DNA from: Leptospira wolffii serovar Khorat str. Khorat-H2
Lineage (GTDB): Bacteria; Spirochaetota; Leptospiria; Leptospirales; Leptospiraceae
Length of the DNA stretch: 64,000 nt
Direction: 5' to 3'
Assembly: GCF_000306115.2 (NCBI RefSeq)
Contig: NZ_AKWX02000020.1
Location: 806,001-870,000 of the forward strand
Shown here piece by piece: positions 1 to 8,726 of the stretch. The position numbers and the translations under genes are program-made. How positions within the stretch are numbered: the first letter of the stretch is position 1; every line of letters starts with the position of its first letter. The notes under the pieces are model-generated. The model was not told the origin of the DNA. It saw nothing but the letters and a program-made list of their open reading frames with translations, and ran no database searches.

Positions 1-2
1 GC

Positions 3-629
3 AAATACGGAGTCACCATTCTCGCCGGATCCATCGTTTTAGAATCTCCCATCCTGGAGTCCGGAAAAATCACTTCGAATTCCAAAGATCTGTATAATGC
101 TAGTTTCGTGTTCGGAAGAGAAGGCCGGGTCTTGGATCCGCCGGTGAGAAAACGTTTTTTGACCGAAGAGGAAAAACCGTTCTTAAGCGCTTCCTCTTCT
201 CCCGGAGTCGTAGTTCCTACACCTGCCGGTAGGATGGGGGTGTTGGTTTGTGCCGATTCCTGGTATCCCGAATCCTACGAGAATCTTCGTAAGAATGGAG
301 CGGACTTCATTGCGGTTCCATCTTATATCAATCGGGGAGAGAGTTCTGTTTGGGATAAGCCTTGGGGAGGTTATAACGGAGAAAAGAATCCTTCCGATGT
401 GGATCCTAAGGATATCGGAAAAATTTCGGAGGCCGAGGCTTGGAAAAAATACGCTCTACTCGGCCGAGCAAGCAGACTCGGTTTTCAAAACGGGATCAAT
501 ATCTTCCTACAAGGAAAACTTTGGGATTTGGAATCGGACGGAGAAACGTTTTTATTACAGGGCGGAAGGCAAACCGTAGCCTCTCTGCCCCAAGCAAGGA
601 AGAACACTATCTACAATCTATGGCTTTAA
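3..629 (+). CDS. Carbon-nitrogen hydrolase (nitrilase family), 5' end outside window
   Basis: Partial gene; the open frame runs in from the left edge (first full codon at 3) and stops at 627-629. Nitrilase-superfamily enzymes hydrolyse C-N bonds of nitriles or amides with a Glu-Lys-Cys triad. Seen here: a strand reading YGVTILAGSIVL, then LYNASFVFG, and the nucleophile-elbow stretch GVLVCADSWYPE, whose Cys codon (249-251) is the likely catalytic residue, followed by GADFIAVPSY. The triad Glu should lie upstream of the window. The substrate cannot be told. The stop overlaps by three bases the end of the convergent receiver gene. Confidence 0.8.
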   Translation, partial: KYGVTILAGSIVLESPILESGKITSNSKDLYNASFVFGREGRVLDPPVRKRFLTEEEKPFLSASSSPGVVVPTPAGRMGVLVCADSWYPESYENLRKNGADFIAVPSYINRGESSVWDKPWGGYNGEKNPSDVDPKDIGKISEAEAWKKYALLGRASRLGFQNGINIFLQGKLWDLESDGETFLLQGGRQTVASLPQARKNTIYNLWL

Positions 630-1048
630 AGAGCCTTTAATTTTTCTTCGAAGGTTGCGGATCCTAGTTTTGTAGGAAGTAAGAGTACCTTTCCCGCTTT
701 CAAGGGAACTTTAGGAACCATATACTCGATCCCCGCAAACCAAGGGAGAAGGTATTTGCTGATCGCCATGACTCCCGCCACATCAAAGCCTGTGGTTGCG
801 ATTACCTTGATCCCGGAGAATCCGTCCTTATGAATATTGCGAATCATCCATAAACCGGAAGTTTGGGTTTCCATGGTAATATCCGTGATCACCGCTTTTA
901 GCAGGTTCTTATTGGCGCGATACATGCTCCAGCCTTGTGCCGCATCGATGGCGCGAATCGTTTCGCAACCGAGCGTTTTTAGATATTCGATCAGATTATT
1001 CGCGTAGCGATCGTTATCGTCTACGACCAAGATTAAAGGCTTCTTCAA
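626..1048 (-). CDS. Stand-alone response-regulator receiver protein (TTG start)
   Basis: A 140-residue protein made almost only of a CheY-like receiver domain. Acidic pair D10/D11 after a hydrophobic strand, probable phosphoacceptor D56 (in VITDITM), T85/T86 and K113 match the conserved receiver positions, so phosphorylation is plausible. There is no output domain, so it probably acts by protein contact. The start is TTG; it overlaps the stop of the upstream ABC exporter as TTGA (1045-1048), which suggests translational coupling. It is the last gene of the run from 6197. The partner kinase is unknown. Confidence 0.8.
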   Translation of the reverse strand: MKKPLILVVDDNDRYANNLIEYLKTLGCETIRAIDAAQGWSMYRANKNLLKAVITDITMETQTSGLWMIRNIHKDGFSGIKVIATTGFDVAGVMAISKYLLPWFAGIEYMVPKVPLKAGKVLLLPTKLGSATFEEKLKAL

Positions 1049-2943
1049 GGTAGGATTCCCGTTCCTGCGTATTGATTGTCGGTAAGTTTCCGGTAGATTC
1101 CGTTTTGTTCCATTAAGGAATTATGATTTCCTTCCTCTACGATTCTTCCGTTGTCCATTACTATGATTCTGGGAATATCCTTAATGGTGGAAAGTCTGTG
1201 GGCGATTACGAAAGTCGTCCGGTTCGCGAAGAGTCTTCGTAACGCGTCGCTTACCAATCTTTCGGATTCGGTGTCCAAAGCCGACGTAGCCTCGTCCAAA
1301 ATCATGATCTCCGGATCCCGTAATAGGGCTCTTGCGATCACAAGGCGCTGTCTTTGTCCACCGGAGAGGTTCAATCCTCGAACACCTAAAACGCTATCGT
1401 AACCGTTATCCATTTTCTTAATAAAGTCGTGCGCGTGGGCCAATCTCGCAGCGCGAATAACGTCTTTGCGCGACGCTCCCGGTTTTCCGTAGGCGATGTT
1501 ATCCGCAACGTTTCCGTGAAATAGAAAGATATCCTGGGTAACGATTCCGATCTTTTTGCGGAGATCGGCTAAGCTCAGATCTTTTATATTATTGCCGTCG
1601 AACTCTATGGATCCGGTACTCGGATCGAAAAATCTAGGGATTAAATCCATTAGAGTGGATTTACCGCAGCCGCTTGCGCCTACTATGGCGACCGTTTCGC
1701 CTACCTTAATCGTCAGGTTGATATCCTTTAGGACTTCGGAATTGGTTCCAGGATAGGCGAAAGTTATATTGCGGAAGGAAATGGAATCCGAAAGTTTTTC
1801 CGTTTTGATTTTGGCTTCTTCGCTATGGTCTTCGGTTTCCAGATCGATGATTTCGAAGATTCTTTTTCCCGCGATGATCGCTTGGGATACTTTTCCCACC
1901 ATCTGCGAAAGCTGAGTGAGAGGGCGAAGTAGAAATAGAAGGGTAAGTAGGAAGACCATGAACTGGCCGACTGTGAACGGAGAATCCGTCTTGCCCGCTA
2001 AGATATATTTGGCTCCGAGAGCGAAGAATCCGAGAACCACAAGAGAAGACGTCAATTCCACTAGGCTAGGCGCGATTTGCAGATAGTATTGACCCTTGAA
2101 GTTCCTACGATAAACGTTCTGGTTGATTTTCGAAAATTTTTCCTTCTCGTGCCTCTCGGTATTAAAGATACGAATCACCTTAATTCCAGAGATCATCTCC
2201 TGGAGATTCGCGTTCAGATCCGCCATCTTTTCCTGTAGTCTTTCCGTGGAGCGGGTGATCTTCTTGGTGAACAAGGTGACGGGAAGAATGATGAGCGGGA
2301 CCGTTCCGCAAGCGATCAGTAATAATTCCGTATTTAAATAAAGCAGTACGAGTAGGTGTGTGACTACGTAAAAAAAGTTGATGGTCGCGTCCCGAAAATT
2401 GGAGGAGATGACTGCGGATACGACTTCTACGTCGTTTATGATCCGGCTCATCAAGAGTCCCGTCTTCTCCTTAAAGAAGTATGTGAGAGGCAACATCTGA
2501 TTCTTCTCGAAGAGCTTCTGTCGAATATCACGAACGGCCCAGTAGCCCGCCGTCGCCAGACAATAGACGGAGGCCAGATACGAGAGTAATTTCAAAACGT
2601 ATAACGGAAGAATGAGAAGGCAGACTGCCCATACGACTTCTCGAGGTTCCATATACTTGGTTCTTCCGTTGGACCATTTTTTGAGATCGATCAGTATCTT
2701 TTTGGAATGTTCCAGAGGATCCAAGGGAGCGTATCTGGATTTGAGAAGAATCTGTTCTTCCGCCGCGGTAATCTCGAACTGAAATCGCACGTTCGGATCG
2801 GCGGCCATGGTGTCGAAAAGGGGAATGATGGAAGTCAGGGAGACAGCATTCAATACCGCAGTCAGCAGAGCAAAGACTATGCCTAATAAAAACCGATACT
2901 TATAACGTACGGAATAGGACATTAGGCGGAAAAAGATCTTCAT
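1045..2943 (-). CDS. ABC exporter, fused permease-ATPase (MsbA-like)
   Basis: A 632-residue half-transporter: about six membrane segments in the first 340 residues, then an ATPase domain with Walker [10 protein letters not shown] near residue 422, signature LSGGQ near 525, Walker B ending LDEAT near 550 and a switch His in VIAHRLST. This fold exports lipids, peptides or drugs; the closest pattern is the MsbA/lipid A exporter group, but the substrate is inferred only from general similarity. A long soluble loop (residues about 45-110) between the first two membrane segments is larger than in E. coli MsbA. It starts four bases after trpG. Confidence 0.85.
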   Translation of the reverse strand: MKIFFRLMSYSVRYKYRFLLGIVFALLTAVLNAVSLTSIIPLFDTMAADPNVRFQFEITAAEEQILLKSRYAPLDPLEHSKKILIDLKKWSNGRTKYMEPREVVWAVCLLILPLYVLKLLSYLASVYCLATAGYWAVRDIRQKLFEKNQMLPLTYFFKEKTGLLMSRIINDVEVVSAVISSNFRDATINFFYVVTHLLVLLYLNTELLLIACGTVPLIILPVTLFTKKITRSTERLQEKMADLNANLQEMISGIKVIRIFNTERHEKEKFSKINQNVYRRNFKGQYYLQIAPSLVELTSSLVVLGFFALGAKYILAGKTDSPFTVGQFMVFLLTLLFLLRPLTQLSQMVGKVSQAIIAGKRIFEIIDLETEDHSEEAKIKTEKLSDSISFRNITFAYPGTNSEVLKDINLTIKVGETVAIVGASGCGKSTLMDLIPRFFDPSTGSIEFDGNNIKDLSLADLRKKIGIVTQDIFLFHGNVADNIAYGKPGASRKDVIRAARLAHAHDFIKKMDNGYDSVLGVRGLNLSGGQRQRLVIARALLRDPEIMILDEATSALDTESERLVSDALRRLFANRTTFVIAHRLSTIKDIPRIIVMDNGRIVEEGNHNSLMEQNGIYRKLTDNQYAGTGILP

Positions 2944-2947
2944 GCTT

Positions 2948-3526
2948 TTACGCTTCGGAAACGATCCGAGAAAAATTCCTAACTAGCTCCAAACCGTCCT
3001 GAGTCATGATGGACTCGGGATGGAATTGGACCCCGTAAAGATGTGGTTTGGTTTTGTGGCGCACACCCATGATCACTCCGTCCTGGGTCTTGGAGGAGAC
3101 TTCCAAGACCGATGGAAGGGATTCGGGTTCTATTACTAAAGAATGATATCTTGTCGCTAAAAAAGGAGAAGGAATCGCCTTATAGATATCCTTTCCGTCG
3201 TGTTCGATCAGGCTTACTTTTCCGTGCATGATGCTAGGAGCGTTCACGACTTTTCCTCCGTGAACGAGACCGATCGCCTGGTGACCTAAACAGACTCCTA
3301 AAATCGGTAGAGTTCCGGTCATTTCCTTTAGGATGTCGATGCAGACTCCCGAATCTTCGGGTCTTCCGGGGCCGGGACTGAGTACGATCCCTTTGGGGGT
3401 CAGTTCTTTGATATGATTCAGATCTATTTTATCGTTTCTGAATACTTCGACCTTGTTTCCTATTTGGGAAAAATATTGGTATAAGTTATACGTGAAGGAG
3501 TCGTAGTTATCGACGAGAAGAATCAT
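2948..3526 (-). CDS. trpG: Anthranilate synthase component II (glutamine amidotransferase)
   Basis: Class I glutamine amidotransferase of 192 residues that supplies ammonia from glutamine to TrpE in the first step of tryptophan synthesis. Typical start [15 protein letters not shown], nucleophile Cys in [10 protein letters not shown] and the His-Glu pair in HPES near the C-terminus. I place the start at 3526, where ATG overlaps the trpE stop as ATGA (3523-3526); an in-frame ATG three codons upstream (3535) is possible. It could also serve p-aminobenzoate synthesis, as in other bacteria with one shared subunit, but pairing with trpE makes anthranilate the main call. Confidence 0.92.
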   Translation of the reverse strand: MILLVDNYDSFTYNLYQYFSQIGNKVEVFRNDKIDLNHIKELTPKGIVLSPGPGRPEDSGVCIDILKEMTGTLPILGVCLGHQAIGLVHGGKVVNAPSIMHGKVSLIEHDGKDIYKAIPSPFLATRYHSLVIEPESLPSVLEVSSKTQDGVIMGVRHKTKPHLYGVQFHPESIMTQDGLELVRNFSRIVSEA

Positions 3527-5037
3527 CGGTTCCATTCTCCTTTGAGACCGTTTCGCGCGAAGTCCACCGCTCTGAGTAAGGCCGCCATTTTGTTCTTGGT
3601 TTCGTCCAATTCTCCCTCGGGAGAGGAGTCGTACACCACGCCTCCACCCGCTTGCACAAAAGCCCTTTCTCCGTAAAAGGAAATCGTACGGATCACGATC
3701 GCCATATCCGTGTCTCCGGCGTAAGAGATATAACCAAGAGCTCCTGAATAGACTCCTCTTCTGGTTCTTTCCAGTTCGTCTATGATTTCCATGGCTCGGA
3801 TCTTAGGCGCTCCGGAAACCGTTCCCGCGGGAAGGGTGGCCTTTAACAGATCGTAGACGCTTTTGCTCTCTTCCAAAATTCCGGAACATTGGCTTACAAT
3901 GTGCATAACGTGAGAATATTTCTCTATGATTTTGAAATCTTCCACTCTTACGCTGCCCGCTTCGCACACTCTGCCTAGATCGTTTCTACCCAAATCCACA
4001 AGCATGATATGCTCCGCGATTTCTTTGGGGTCTGCGAGAAGATTTTCCTCTAGAAGTCTATCTGCCTCCGGATTCGCACCTCTAGGGCGGGTTCCCGCAA
4101 TAGGGCGCAGATAGGTCTTTCTATCCTTACACTTGACCATGATCTCGGGAGAAGATCCTACAAGGGAGATATCGTCCAGCTTCAGGAAATACATATAAGG
4201 ACTAGGGTTCACGGTTCTTAAGCCCCGATAGACTTGGAACGGAGGAACTCCCGGGCGGAATTCCAATTTGCGGGATGGAACCACTTGGAAGATATCTCCG
4301 GCGTAGATATACTCCTTCGCTTTTTGAACCGCCTTCTTATAATCTTCGTCGGGAATATTAGGAACGTATTCCAGCTTCTCCTTCGCTTCCAGAGGATGCT
4401 TCACCCAGCCGGGTAATTCTCCTTCTCTTAATTCCTTTTCGATCGCATCGATTCTTTCTAGGGTCGCTTCGTAACAAGCCTTAGGATCTTCGAATTCTGA
4501 GAGTCTCGCATTGACAACGATACGTAGAAGTCGATCCACATGATCCACCACCAGGACCTCGTCATAGAGAGCGAAGTAAGCGTCGGGCGCAGGCTCGTCT
4601 TCGGGTTTGGTATCGGGGATTTTTTCGTAATAACGCACGGAAGAATAGGATAAGAATCCTACGGCTCCTCCCTGGAAGGAAGGGAGTCTATGATCTGGGA
4701 CATATTTATCGTCGCCCATGGAATATTCTAAAAGAAAGAGAGGATCATAAGTAATGATCTCGGTTTCCGGTTCATTCTTCTTGGAAACGTAGAATAACCC
4801 GTTCTTGCCGTATAGTAGTCGATACGGATCCTTGCCTAAGAAAGAGTTCCTACCTACCTTTTCTCCGCCTTCCACCGATTCCAGAAGAAAGGAATGCTTG
4901 GCCTCGGTCCCTCCCCATTTTGCAAAGAGAGAAACCGGAGTTTCCAAATCGAGGAAGACCTGTTTAAAGATCGGAATCAAATTCCCGGATTTGGTTCTTT
5001 CCAGGAATTCCTCGTATGTGATGGAGAATTCCTTCAG
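3523..5037 (-). CDS. trpE: Anthranilate synthase component I, non-standard start codon
   Basis: Converts chorismate to anthranilate with ammonia from TrpG. The C-terminal chorismate-binding domain is clear ([50 protein letters not shown]). The first ATG/GTG/TTG is a TTG at 4980, but this lies inside the conserved N-terminal stretch ([11 protein letters not shown] followed by LIPIFKQV), so translation must begin upstream. The frame is closed by TAA at 5059-5061. Candidates are CTG at 5035-5037, which overlaps the acyl-CoA dehydrogenase stop as CTGA and has AAGGA eight bases upstream, or ATC at 5020-5022. I use CTG (504 residues); the exact start is uncertain. Confidence 0.9.
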   Translation of the reverse strand: MKEFSITYEEFLERTKSGNLIPIFKQVFLDLETPVSLFAKWGGTEAKHSFLLESVEGGEKVGRNSFLGKDPYRLLYGKNGLFYVSKKNEPETEIITYDPLFLLEYSMGDDKYVPDHRLPSFQGGAVGFLSYSSVRYYEKIPDTKPEDEPAPDAYFALYDEVLVVDHVDRLLRIVVNARLSEFEDPKACYEATLERIDAIEKELREGELPGWVKHPLEAKEKLEYVPNIPDEDYKKAVQKAKEYIYAGDIFQVVPSRKLEFRPGVPPFQVYRGLRTVNPSPYMYFLKLDDISLVGSSPEIMVKCKDRKTYLRPIAGTRPRGANPEADRLLEENLLADPKEIAEHIMLVDLGRNDLGRVCEAGSVRVEDFKIIEKYSHVMHIVSQCSGILEESKSVYDLLKATLPAGTVSGAPKIRAMEIIDELERTRRGVYSGALGYISYAGDTDMAIVIRTISFYGERAFVQAGGGVVYDSSPEGELDETKNKMAALLRAVDFARNGLKGEWNR

Positions 5038-6197
5038 ATGTTTGGTCCTTCTATTCCCTTACCTTCGGAAAGATAACGGGAAATAATCAATCTTTGGATC
5101 TGAGAGGTTCCCTCGTAGATTTGGAAGATTTTTGCGTCTCTCATAAGCTTCTCTACGGGATACTCCGAATTGAATCCGTAACCGCCTAAAACTTGCACTG
5201 CGTCGGTGGTGATTCTCATACAAGCGTCCGCGCAGAATGCTTTTGCGATAGAGGCTTGGTAAGTATTGCGATAGCCGTTATCGATCAACCAAGCGGCTTG
5301 GTGGCAAAGCAATCTTCCCGCTTCGATGTCTCTCGCCATCTCCGCGATCATAAAGGAGATAGCTTGGTTCTCTATGATGGGTTTTCCGAATGCACTACGG
5401 GTCTTCGCGTATTCTAATGCGTGTTCCATCGCAGCTCTTGCGACTCCCACCGCTCCGATAGCGACTCCGGGACGAGTATGGTCGAAGGCTCCCATTGCGA
5501 TTTTAAAACCGTCTCCTTCGTTTCCGATCATTTGGCTTTTGTGAACCTTCACTTCTTCGAAGGTAATGCCTCTCGTGTCGGAACATTTCTGTCCCATGTT
5601 CAATTCTTTCTTACCTACAATCACTCCTGGAGTCTTGGAACTTACGATAAAACCGGTGATTCCTTTGTGACCTGCAGCCGGATCGGTTTTGGTAAGGACG
5701 AAGAACCAATCCGCATAACCCGCATTCGTGATCCACATCTTGGAACCGTTGATGATGTATTCGTCTCCCACTTTACGAGCGGTAGTGCGAATTCCTGCGA
5801 CGTCGGAACCTGCTCCCGGCTCGGTCACAGCGTATGCGCAAAGTTGGAATTGTTCGGTCATGGGCTGTACCCATTTCTTCAATACCTCGTCGCTCGCTCC
5901 GATGAGCACCGGGGCTAAGGCCAAGTTATTTGCGAGAATTGCGGTCGCCATTGCGGAACAACCCCAGAATAATTCCTCGCCTATGATTACGTCGTCCAAC
6001 TCGGCCATTCCGGCGCCGTTGTATTTCTCCGGGATATGAATATTCATGAGCCCGATTTCCCAGGCCTTTTTCAGGATTTGGAGAGGGTATTCCGCCGTTT
6101 TATCGTGGTGTTCCGCTTTAGGGCGGATTTCATTTTTTGCAAAGTCTCGCGCCAGGTCTCTGAGCGCCTTTTGATCGTCCGAAAGAGCAAAATCCAT
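5034..6197 (-). CDS. Acyl-CoA dehydrogenase
   Basis: FAD-dependent enzyme of 387 residues that makes the trans-2,3 double bond in acyl-CoA, the first oxidation of beta-oxidation. The length is standard. Seen: signature [10 protein letters not shown], the helix [18 protein letters not shown] and [14 protein letters not shown], in which the Glu is at the usual catalytic-base position for short/medium-chain members. Chain length is not readable. It is first in the minus-strand run that continues with trpE, trpG, the ABC exporter and the receiver protein. Its stop touches the likely trpE start. Confidence 0.9.
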   Translation of the reverse strand: MDFALSDDQKALRDLARDFAKNEIRPKAEHHDKTAEYPLQILKKAWEIGLMNIHIPEKYNGAGMAELDDVIIGEELFWGCSAMATAILANNLALAPVLIGASDEVLKKWVQPMTEQFQLCAYAVTEPGAGSDVAGIRTTARKVGDEYIINGSKMWITNAGYADWFFVLTKTDPAAGHKGITGFIVSSKTPGVIVGKKELNMGQKCSDTRGITFEEVKVHKSQMIGNEGDGFKIAMGAFDHTRPGVAIGAVGVARAAMEHALEYAKTRSAFGKPIIENQAISFMIAEMARDIEAGRLLCHQAAWLIDNGYRNTYQASIAKAFCADACMRITTDAVQVLGGYGFNSEYPVEKLMRDAKIFQIYEGTSQIQRLIISRYLSEGKGIEGPNI

Positions 6198-6272
6198 TAT
6201 AACTAACCTTTATTGGAGTGGGGTTCCTCCCAACGAAACGATCGATTCGAAATTGCTATCCGAATGCGATTC

Positions 6273-6301
6273 AAACTTCCTTCTTTCGAAAGAAGAAGTT
6301 T
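6273..6301. repeat. Long near-perfect hairpin upstream of the acyl-CoA dehydrogenase
   Basis: The core CTTCTTTCGAAAGAAG (6280-6295) is a perfect 16-base palindrome. It is extended by AAACTT (6273-6278) pairing with AAGTTT (6296-6301), with only C6279 unpaired. It lies 76-104 bases before the dehydrogenase start, where it could be an operator or an mRNA leader structure. There is no T-tract, so it is unlikely to be a terminator. Confidence 0.5.
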
Positions 6302-6523
6302 CCGGAAATAGAATGGAAAACCCGAACCCTGCAAGCCCGAGGTCCTCGTTCTTGACGATTCTTCCCAACCCCGGGTGGACGGTAAATTCCCGGAGGAAAC
6401 CCTATGGAACAGCTTCTAAGCGGAAGGGTAGGGAGTCAACAACGTACGATAAGCGGATTCCACGAGACGATTTGTAGGTTGATGTATAATTGCCTAAAAT
6501 AGGGCGGACGAGAAAAACGCTCG

Positions 6524-6545
6524 GTTTGGAAATAAATTTCCAAAC
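6524..6545. promoter_or_regulatory. Inverted repeat TTGGAAA-N4-TTTCCAA (candidate operator)
   Basis: GTTTGGAAAT and ATTTCCAAAC form perfect 10-base arms around two A residues. The inner TTGGAAA...TTTCCAA core recurs at 20899-20925 with a seven-base spacer. Both lie in intergenic DNA, which suggests a shared dimeric regulator, though two sites are too few to prove it. Confidence 0.4.
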
Positions 6546-6795
6546 GCCTGATTTTTAGGGGCAAATCTGTTTTCCATTTGGACCCGTAGGGTAGGGGGAT
6601 TCGTTCCATTCGGGCTTCCATAAACCCGGATTTTTCAGGGGAAAAAATAAAAAAAGAAACACCCCGAAAAAAGAAATCTTACGCAGGAAATCGATTTTTG
6701 ATTGAGGCGTACCAGTACTTTTGCGGATTATCTTTATCCCTTGGAACCTCCGGTTTCCACCGTGAGGGCCCAAAACAATCAAAAGGATAAATCCG

Positions 6796-6942
6796 ATGAA
6801 AAAACTTTTACTCGCTGTTGCGACTCTTTCTCTTGTTGCCGCTTTTGCTTTGACCGCTGAGGAAAAAAAAGAAGCTCCTAAAAAAGAAGAAGCAAAGAAA
6901 GAAGCTCCTAAAGCTGAGCACAAAAAAGAACACAAAAAATAA
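6796..6942 (+). CDS. Small exported Lys/Glu-rich peptide, copy 1 (48 aa)
   Basis: The product has a clear signal peptide (MKK, a Leu/Ala/Val core, ending AFALTA at residue 21), then a 27-residue mature tail of Glu, Lys, Ala, Pro and His with the hexamer KKEAPK twice (residues 24-29 and 34-39). AAGGA precedes the ATG and a terminator follows. There is no Cys, so it is not a lipoprotein. A second copy lies at 7499. Between the copies residues 21-40 are identical although nine of the 20 codons differ, which shows selection on the protein. The function is unknown; the highly charged tail might bind envelope polymers, nucleic acid or metals, but that is a guess. Confidence 0.75.
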   Translation: MKKLLLAVATLSLVAAFALTAEEKKEAPKKEEAKKEAPKAEHKKEHKK

Positions 6943-6962
6943 TCCCGAAAGGGCTTATTGAA

Positions 6963-6990
6963 TCGCTCTGGATTTAAGAGCGAAGCGACG
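6963..6990 (+). repeat. Hairpin plus 21-nt repeat, copy 1 (repeat 6970-6990)
   Basis: TCGCTCT and AGAGCGA (6963-6969 and 6977-6983) form a perfect seven-base stem with loop GGATTTA. The stretch 6970-6990, GGATTTAAGAG then C then GAAGCGACG, recurs at 7130-7150 with one change. It sits in the 3' untranslated part of the first peptide gene, just before its terminator. Confidence 0.55.
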
Positions 6991-6992
6991 TT

Positions 6993-7021
6993 AGGGCCTT
7001 CCGACAAGGAGGGCCCTTTTC
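6993..7021 (+). terminator. Rho-independent terminator of peptide gene 1
   Basis: AGGGCC (6993-6998) pairs with GGCCCT (7012-7017), the stem continues imperfectly inward (TCC/GGA) and TTTT follows. Placed 50 bases after the stop codon. Confidence 0.7.
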
Positions 7022-7498
7022 ATTTCCAAGGGGCATATTCTTTGCCGTCTAATATTCAAAAAAGATTATGTAATATTGGGGAAAATAGAGAGCGAGAAAA
7101 AAAGAATCCGGCCGCCCGAAAGCCGCACCGGATTTAAGAGTGAAGCGACGATGGAGTCAAAAGACTCCTGGTTCTTATAACTGAGTTTATGGATCGATTG
7201 TCAGCCACTTTTTCCCAATCCTCCCCTCTCTCTGTATTTTCCGGGCTGAATCTTGTTTCCGATTAGAGAGGGTTCTAACCTAAAATTTAGACTCTGGTTT
7301 GCATTTTGAGAATAATTAGACATAATTCATTCTATCTTCTTTCTGCCTTGATAAATGAGAATTTGAAAATCGGCGTTATAGAAGAAAAAATCTATTATAG
7401 CGAATATTTTGATTGAAATAATGGATATGGCTTTTAGACTTTGGAATCGATTCGGGAAGAATTACCCGGACTAAAAACTAACCTTTAGGAATGAAGCG
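7022..7498. other. Intergenic region between the two peptide genes
   Basis: About 480 bases, A/T-rich, with no supported gene. It holds the second copy of the 21-nt repeat (7130-7150), followed by the small hairpin GGAGTC-AAAA-GACTCC (7153-7168) and TTCTT. The last 200 bases probably carry the promoter of the second peptide gene, but I see no strong -35/-10 pair. Confidence 0.6.
7130..7168 (+). repeat. 21-nt repeat, copy 2, with adjacent small hairpin
   Basis: 7130-7150 repeats 6970-6990 with a C-to-T change. As in copy 1 it is followed within a few bases by a hairpin (7153-7168, six-base stem, AAAA loop). A similar TGAAGCGATG occurs at the start of peptide gene 2. This may be the relic of another gene copy or a small RNA 3' end. 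Confidence 0.45.
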
Positions 7499-7645
7499 AT
7501 GAAAAAACTAGTACTTGCGATCACCACACTCTCTCTCGTTGCAGCTTTTGCATTGAGCGCGGAAGAAAAAAAAGAAGCACCTAAGAAGGAAGAAGCAAAG
7601 AAAGAGGCTCCGAAGGCCGACCCGAAAAAAGAAGCTAAGAAGTAA
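7499..7645 (+). CDS. Small exported Lys/Glu-rich peptide, copy 2 (48 aa)
   Basis: Same length and design as the gene at 6796: MKK, hydrophobic core, likely cleavage after AFALSA, then a Glu/Lys/Ala/Pro tail with two KKEAPK units. The tail ends ADPKKEAKK instead of the His-containing end of copy 1. TTTAGGA upstream serves as ribosome-binding site; a three-codon frame ATG-AAG-CGA-TGA (7491-7502) overlaps the start. The start ATG is fixed by the match to copy 1. A perfect terminator follows. Function unknown. Confidence 0.75.
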   Translation: MKKLVLAITTLSLVAAFALSAEEKKEAPKKEEAKKEAPKADPKKEAKK

Positions 7646-7705
7646 TTCGGAATCCGGCGCAGAGAATATCTTCGCCGAACGAGGTATATTCTAGTTTTAC
7701 CCGTT

Positions 7706-7732
7706 AGGCCGTCCTTTGGACGGCCTTCTTAT
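7706..7732 (+). terminator. Rho-independent terminator of peptide gene 2
   Basis: AGGCCGTCC (7706-7714), loop TTT, GGACGGCCT (7718-7726), then TTCTTATTT. It lies between the peptide gene and the convergent patatin gene, whose stop is only about 10 bases further on. Confidence 0.8.
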
Positions 7733-7734
7733 TT

Positions 7735-8583
7735 CTATTTTCCTAGGATCGCGTCCTTCATCATATGCGCGGATCTTCTCCCCAATTCCAAAGCCAACCT
7801 TCCATTCTCCATTTTATTCGGATGGAGATAAGGGGTATTGGTCACCACCCTTACGATCTTCTTACCGTATTTCTTTGCCAATAATTCCTTAAGTTCTCTC
7901 GTCTCACTGGATATGACGGATACGCAGGAATCGAAGGCTCTGATCAGAATCTTATCCGAAACGGGTTTTCTGTTTTCGATGTCATGGATTACTATTCGTT
8001 TGATACTTGGATCCAATAGGAATTCTTTTATGGGTTCCGCGTCGGCGACTCCTCCGTCCAAATATTCTTCTCCGTTAATATTCGGAATTTCGAATAGAAA
8101 GGGGAAAGTCATGGAGGCAAGAATCAGATCCATTGCGTTTCCTTCCTTCTTCAATTCCCGGATACCTTTGGTCAGATTGGAAACGGATACCCCCATTTCC
8201 GTCGGAAAATGGGATAGATCCTTTCCCCCCAAGTAAGGTTCCAGGAGTTTTCGAATCTTGTCTCCCGTTAAGAGACCGGAGTATTTCCGGAGGCCTTTTT
8301 TAAAGGGTTTCCAGATTTGGCTTAGCAGACTTCCGTCCCAAAAATCGGATTTCTTTAACGTAAGTATCAAACGGGTGATTTCCTCGGGAGGAAATCCCGC
8401 TGCTACCAAGGAACCGATCAAAGCGCCCGAACTGGAACCTGCGATTTTTGCCGGGACGAATCCTATCTCTTTTAATCCCAGAGCGAATCCGGAATGTGCG
8501 TAAAAACCGAAAAAGGCGGAATTGAAAGCTAGGGCATCATAGGATTTACGAACCAAAATATTAGGGGATTTGCGGATCGACAT
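7735..8583 (-). CDS. Patatin-like phospholipase
   Basis: A 282-residue patatin-family lipid acyl hydrolase with a Ser-Asp dyad. Seen: nucleophile elbow GSSSG (IAGSSSGALIGSL, about residues 46-58) and the DGG motif (EYLDGGVADAEP, near 175). The usual Gly-rich oxyanion loop (GGGxxG) before the elbow is not intact; the region reads FFGFYAHSGFALGL. No signal peptide or membrane segment, so it is probably cytoplasmic. ATG at 8583. Alone on the minus strand, convergent with peptide gene 2. Confidence 0.85.
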   Translation of the reverse strand: MSIRKSPNILVRKSYDALAFNSAFFGFYAHSGFALGLKEIGFVPAKIAGSSSGALIGSLVAAGFPPEEITRLILTLKKSDFWDGSLLSQIWKPFKKGLRKYSGLLTGDKIRKLLEPYLGGKDLSHFPTEMGVSVSNLTKGIRELKKEGNAMDLILASMTFPFLFEIPNINGEEYLDGGVADAEPIKEFLLDPSIKRIVIHDIENRKPVSDKILIRAFDSCVSVISSETRELKELLAKKYGKKIVRVVTNTPYLHPNKMENGRLALELGRRSAHMMKDAILGK

Positions 8584-8726
8584 CGTAGATGGAGTCCTTC
8601 TCGAATCGGGATTTGTCGAGAATTTTCCCCCGAATTCTGAATGTATTCCACCCTTTCTCGGAGGAATCTTATCTTCTTTCGAGAATCATCCTTGCTTTGG
8701 GCCTTTTAAAGGAGTATTACTAAAAA

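Larger units (their letters stand above)
6198..6795. other. 598-bp intergenic region with two strong inverted repeats
   Basis: No convincing gene. Small open frames exist at 6253-6477 (+) and 6436-6621 (-) but lack family features. The region divides the minus-strand acyl-CoA dehydrogenase from the plus-strand peptide gene, so it should hold promoters for both. It contains the hairpin at 6273-6301, the palindrome at 6524-6545 and a purine-rich stretch at about 6640-6680. A ribosome-binding AAGGA sits just before the peptide start. Confidence 0.6.

Noticed and set aside
5421..5918. 165-residue plus-strand frame
   Set aside because: Antisense to the acyl-CoA dehydrogenase at 5034; no domain features.
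6253..6477. 74-residue plus-strand frame in the intergenic region
   Set aside because: No ribosome-binding site, no family similarity and unusual composition; it crosses the inverted repeat at 6273-6301.
6555..7007. 150-residue minus-strand frame over the first peptide gene
   Set aside because: Its sequence (FFASSFLGASFF and the like) is the mirror of the Lys/Glu repeat; no ribosome-binding site and it runs through the plus-strand terminator.
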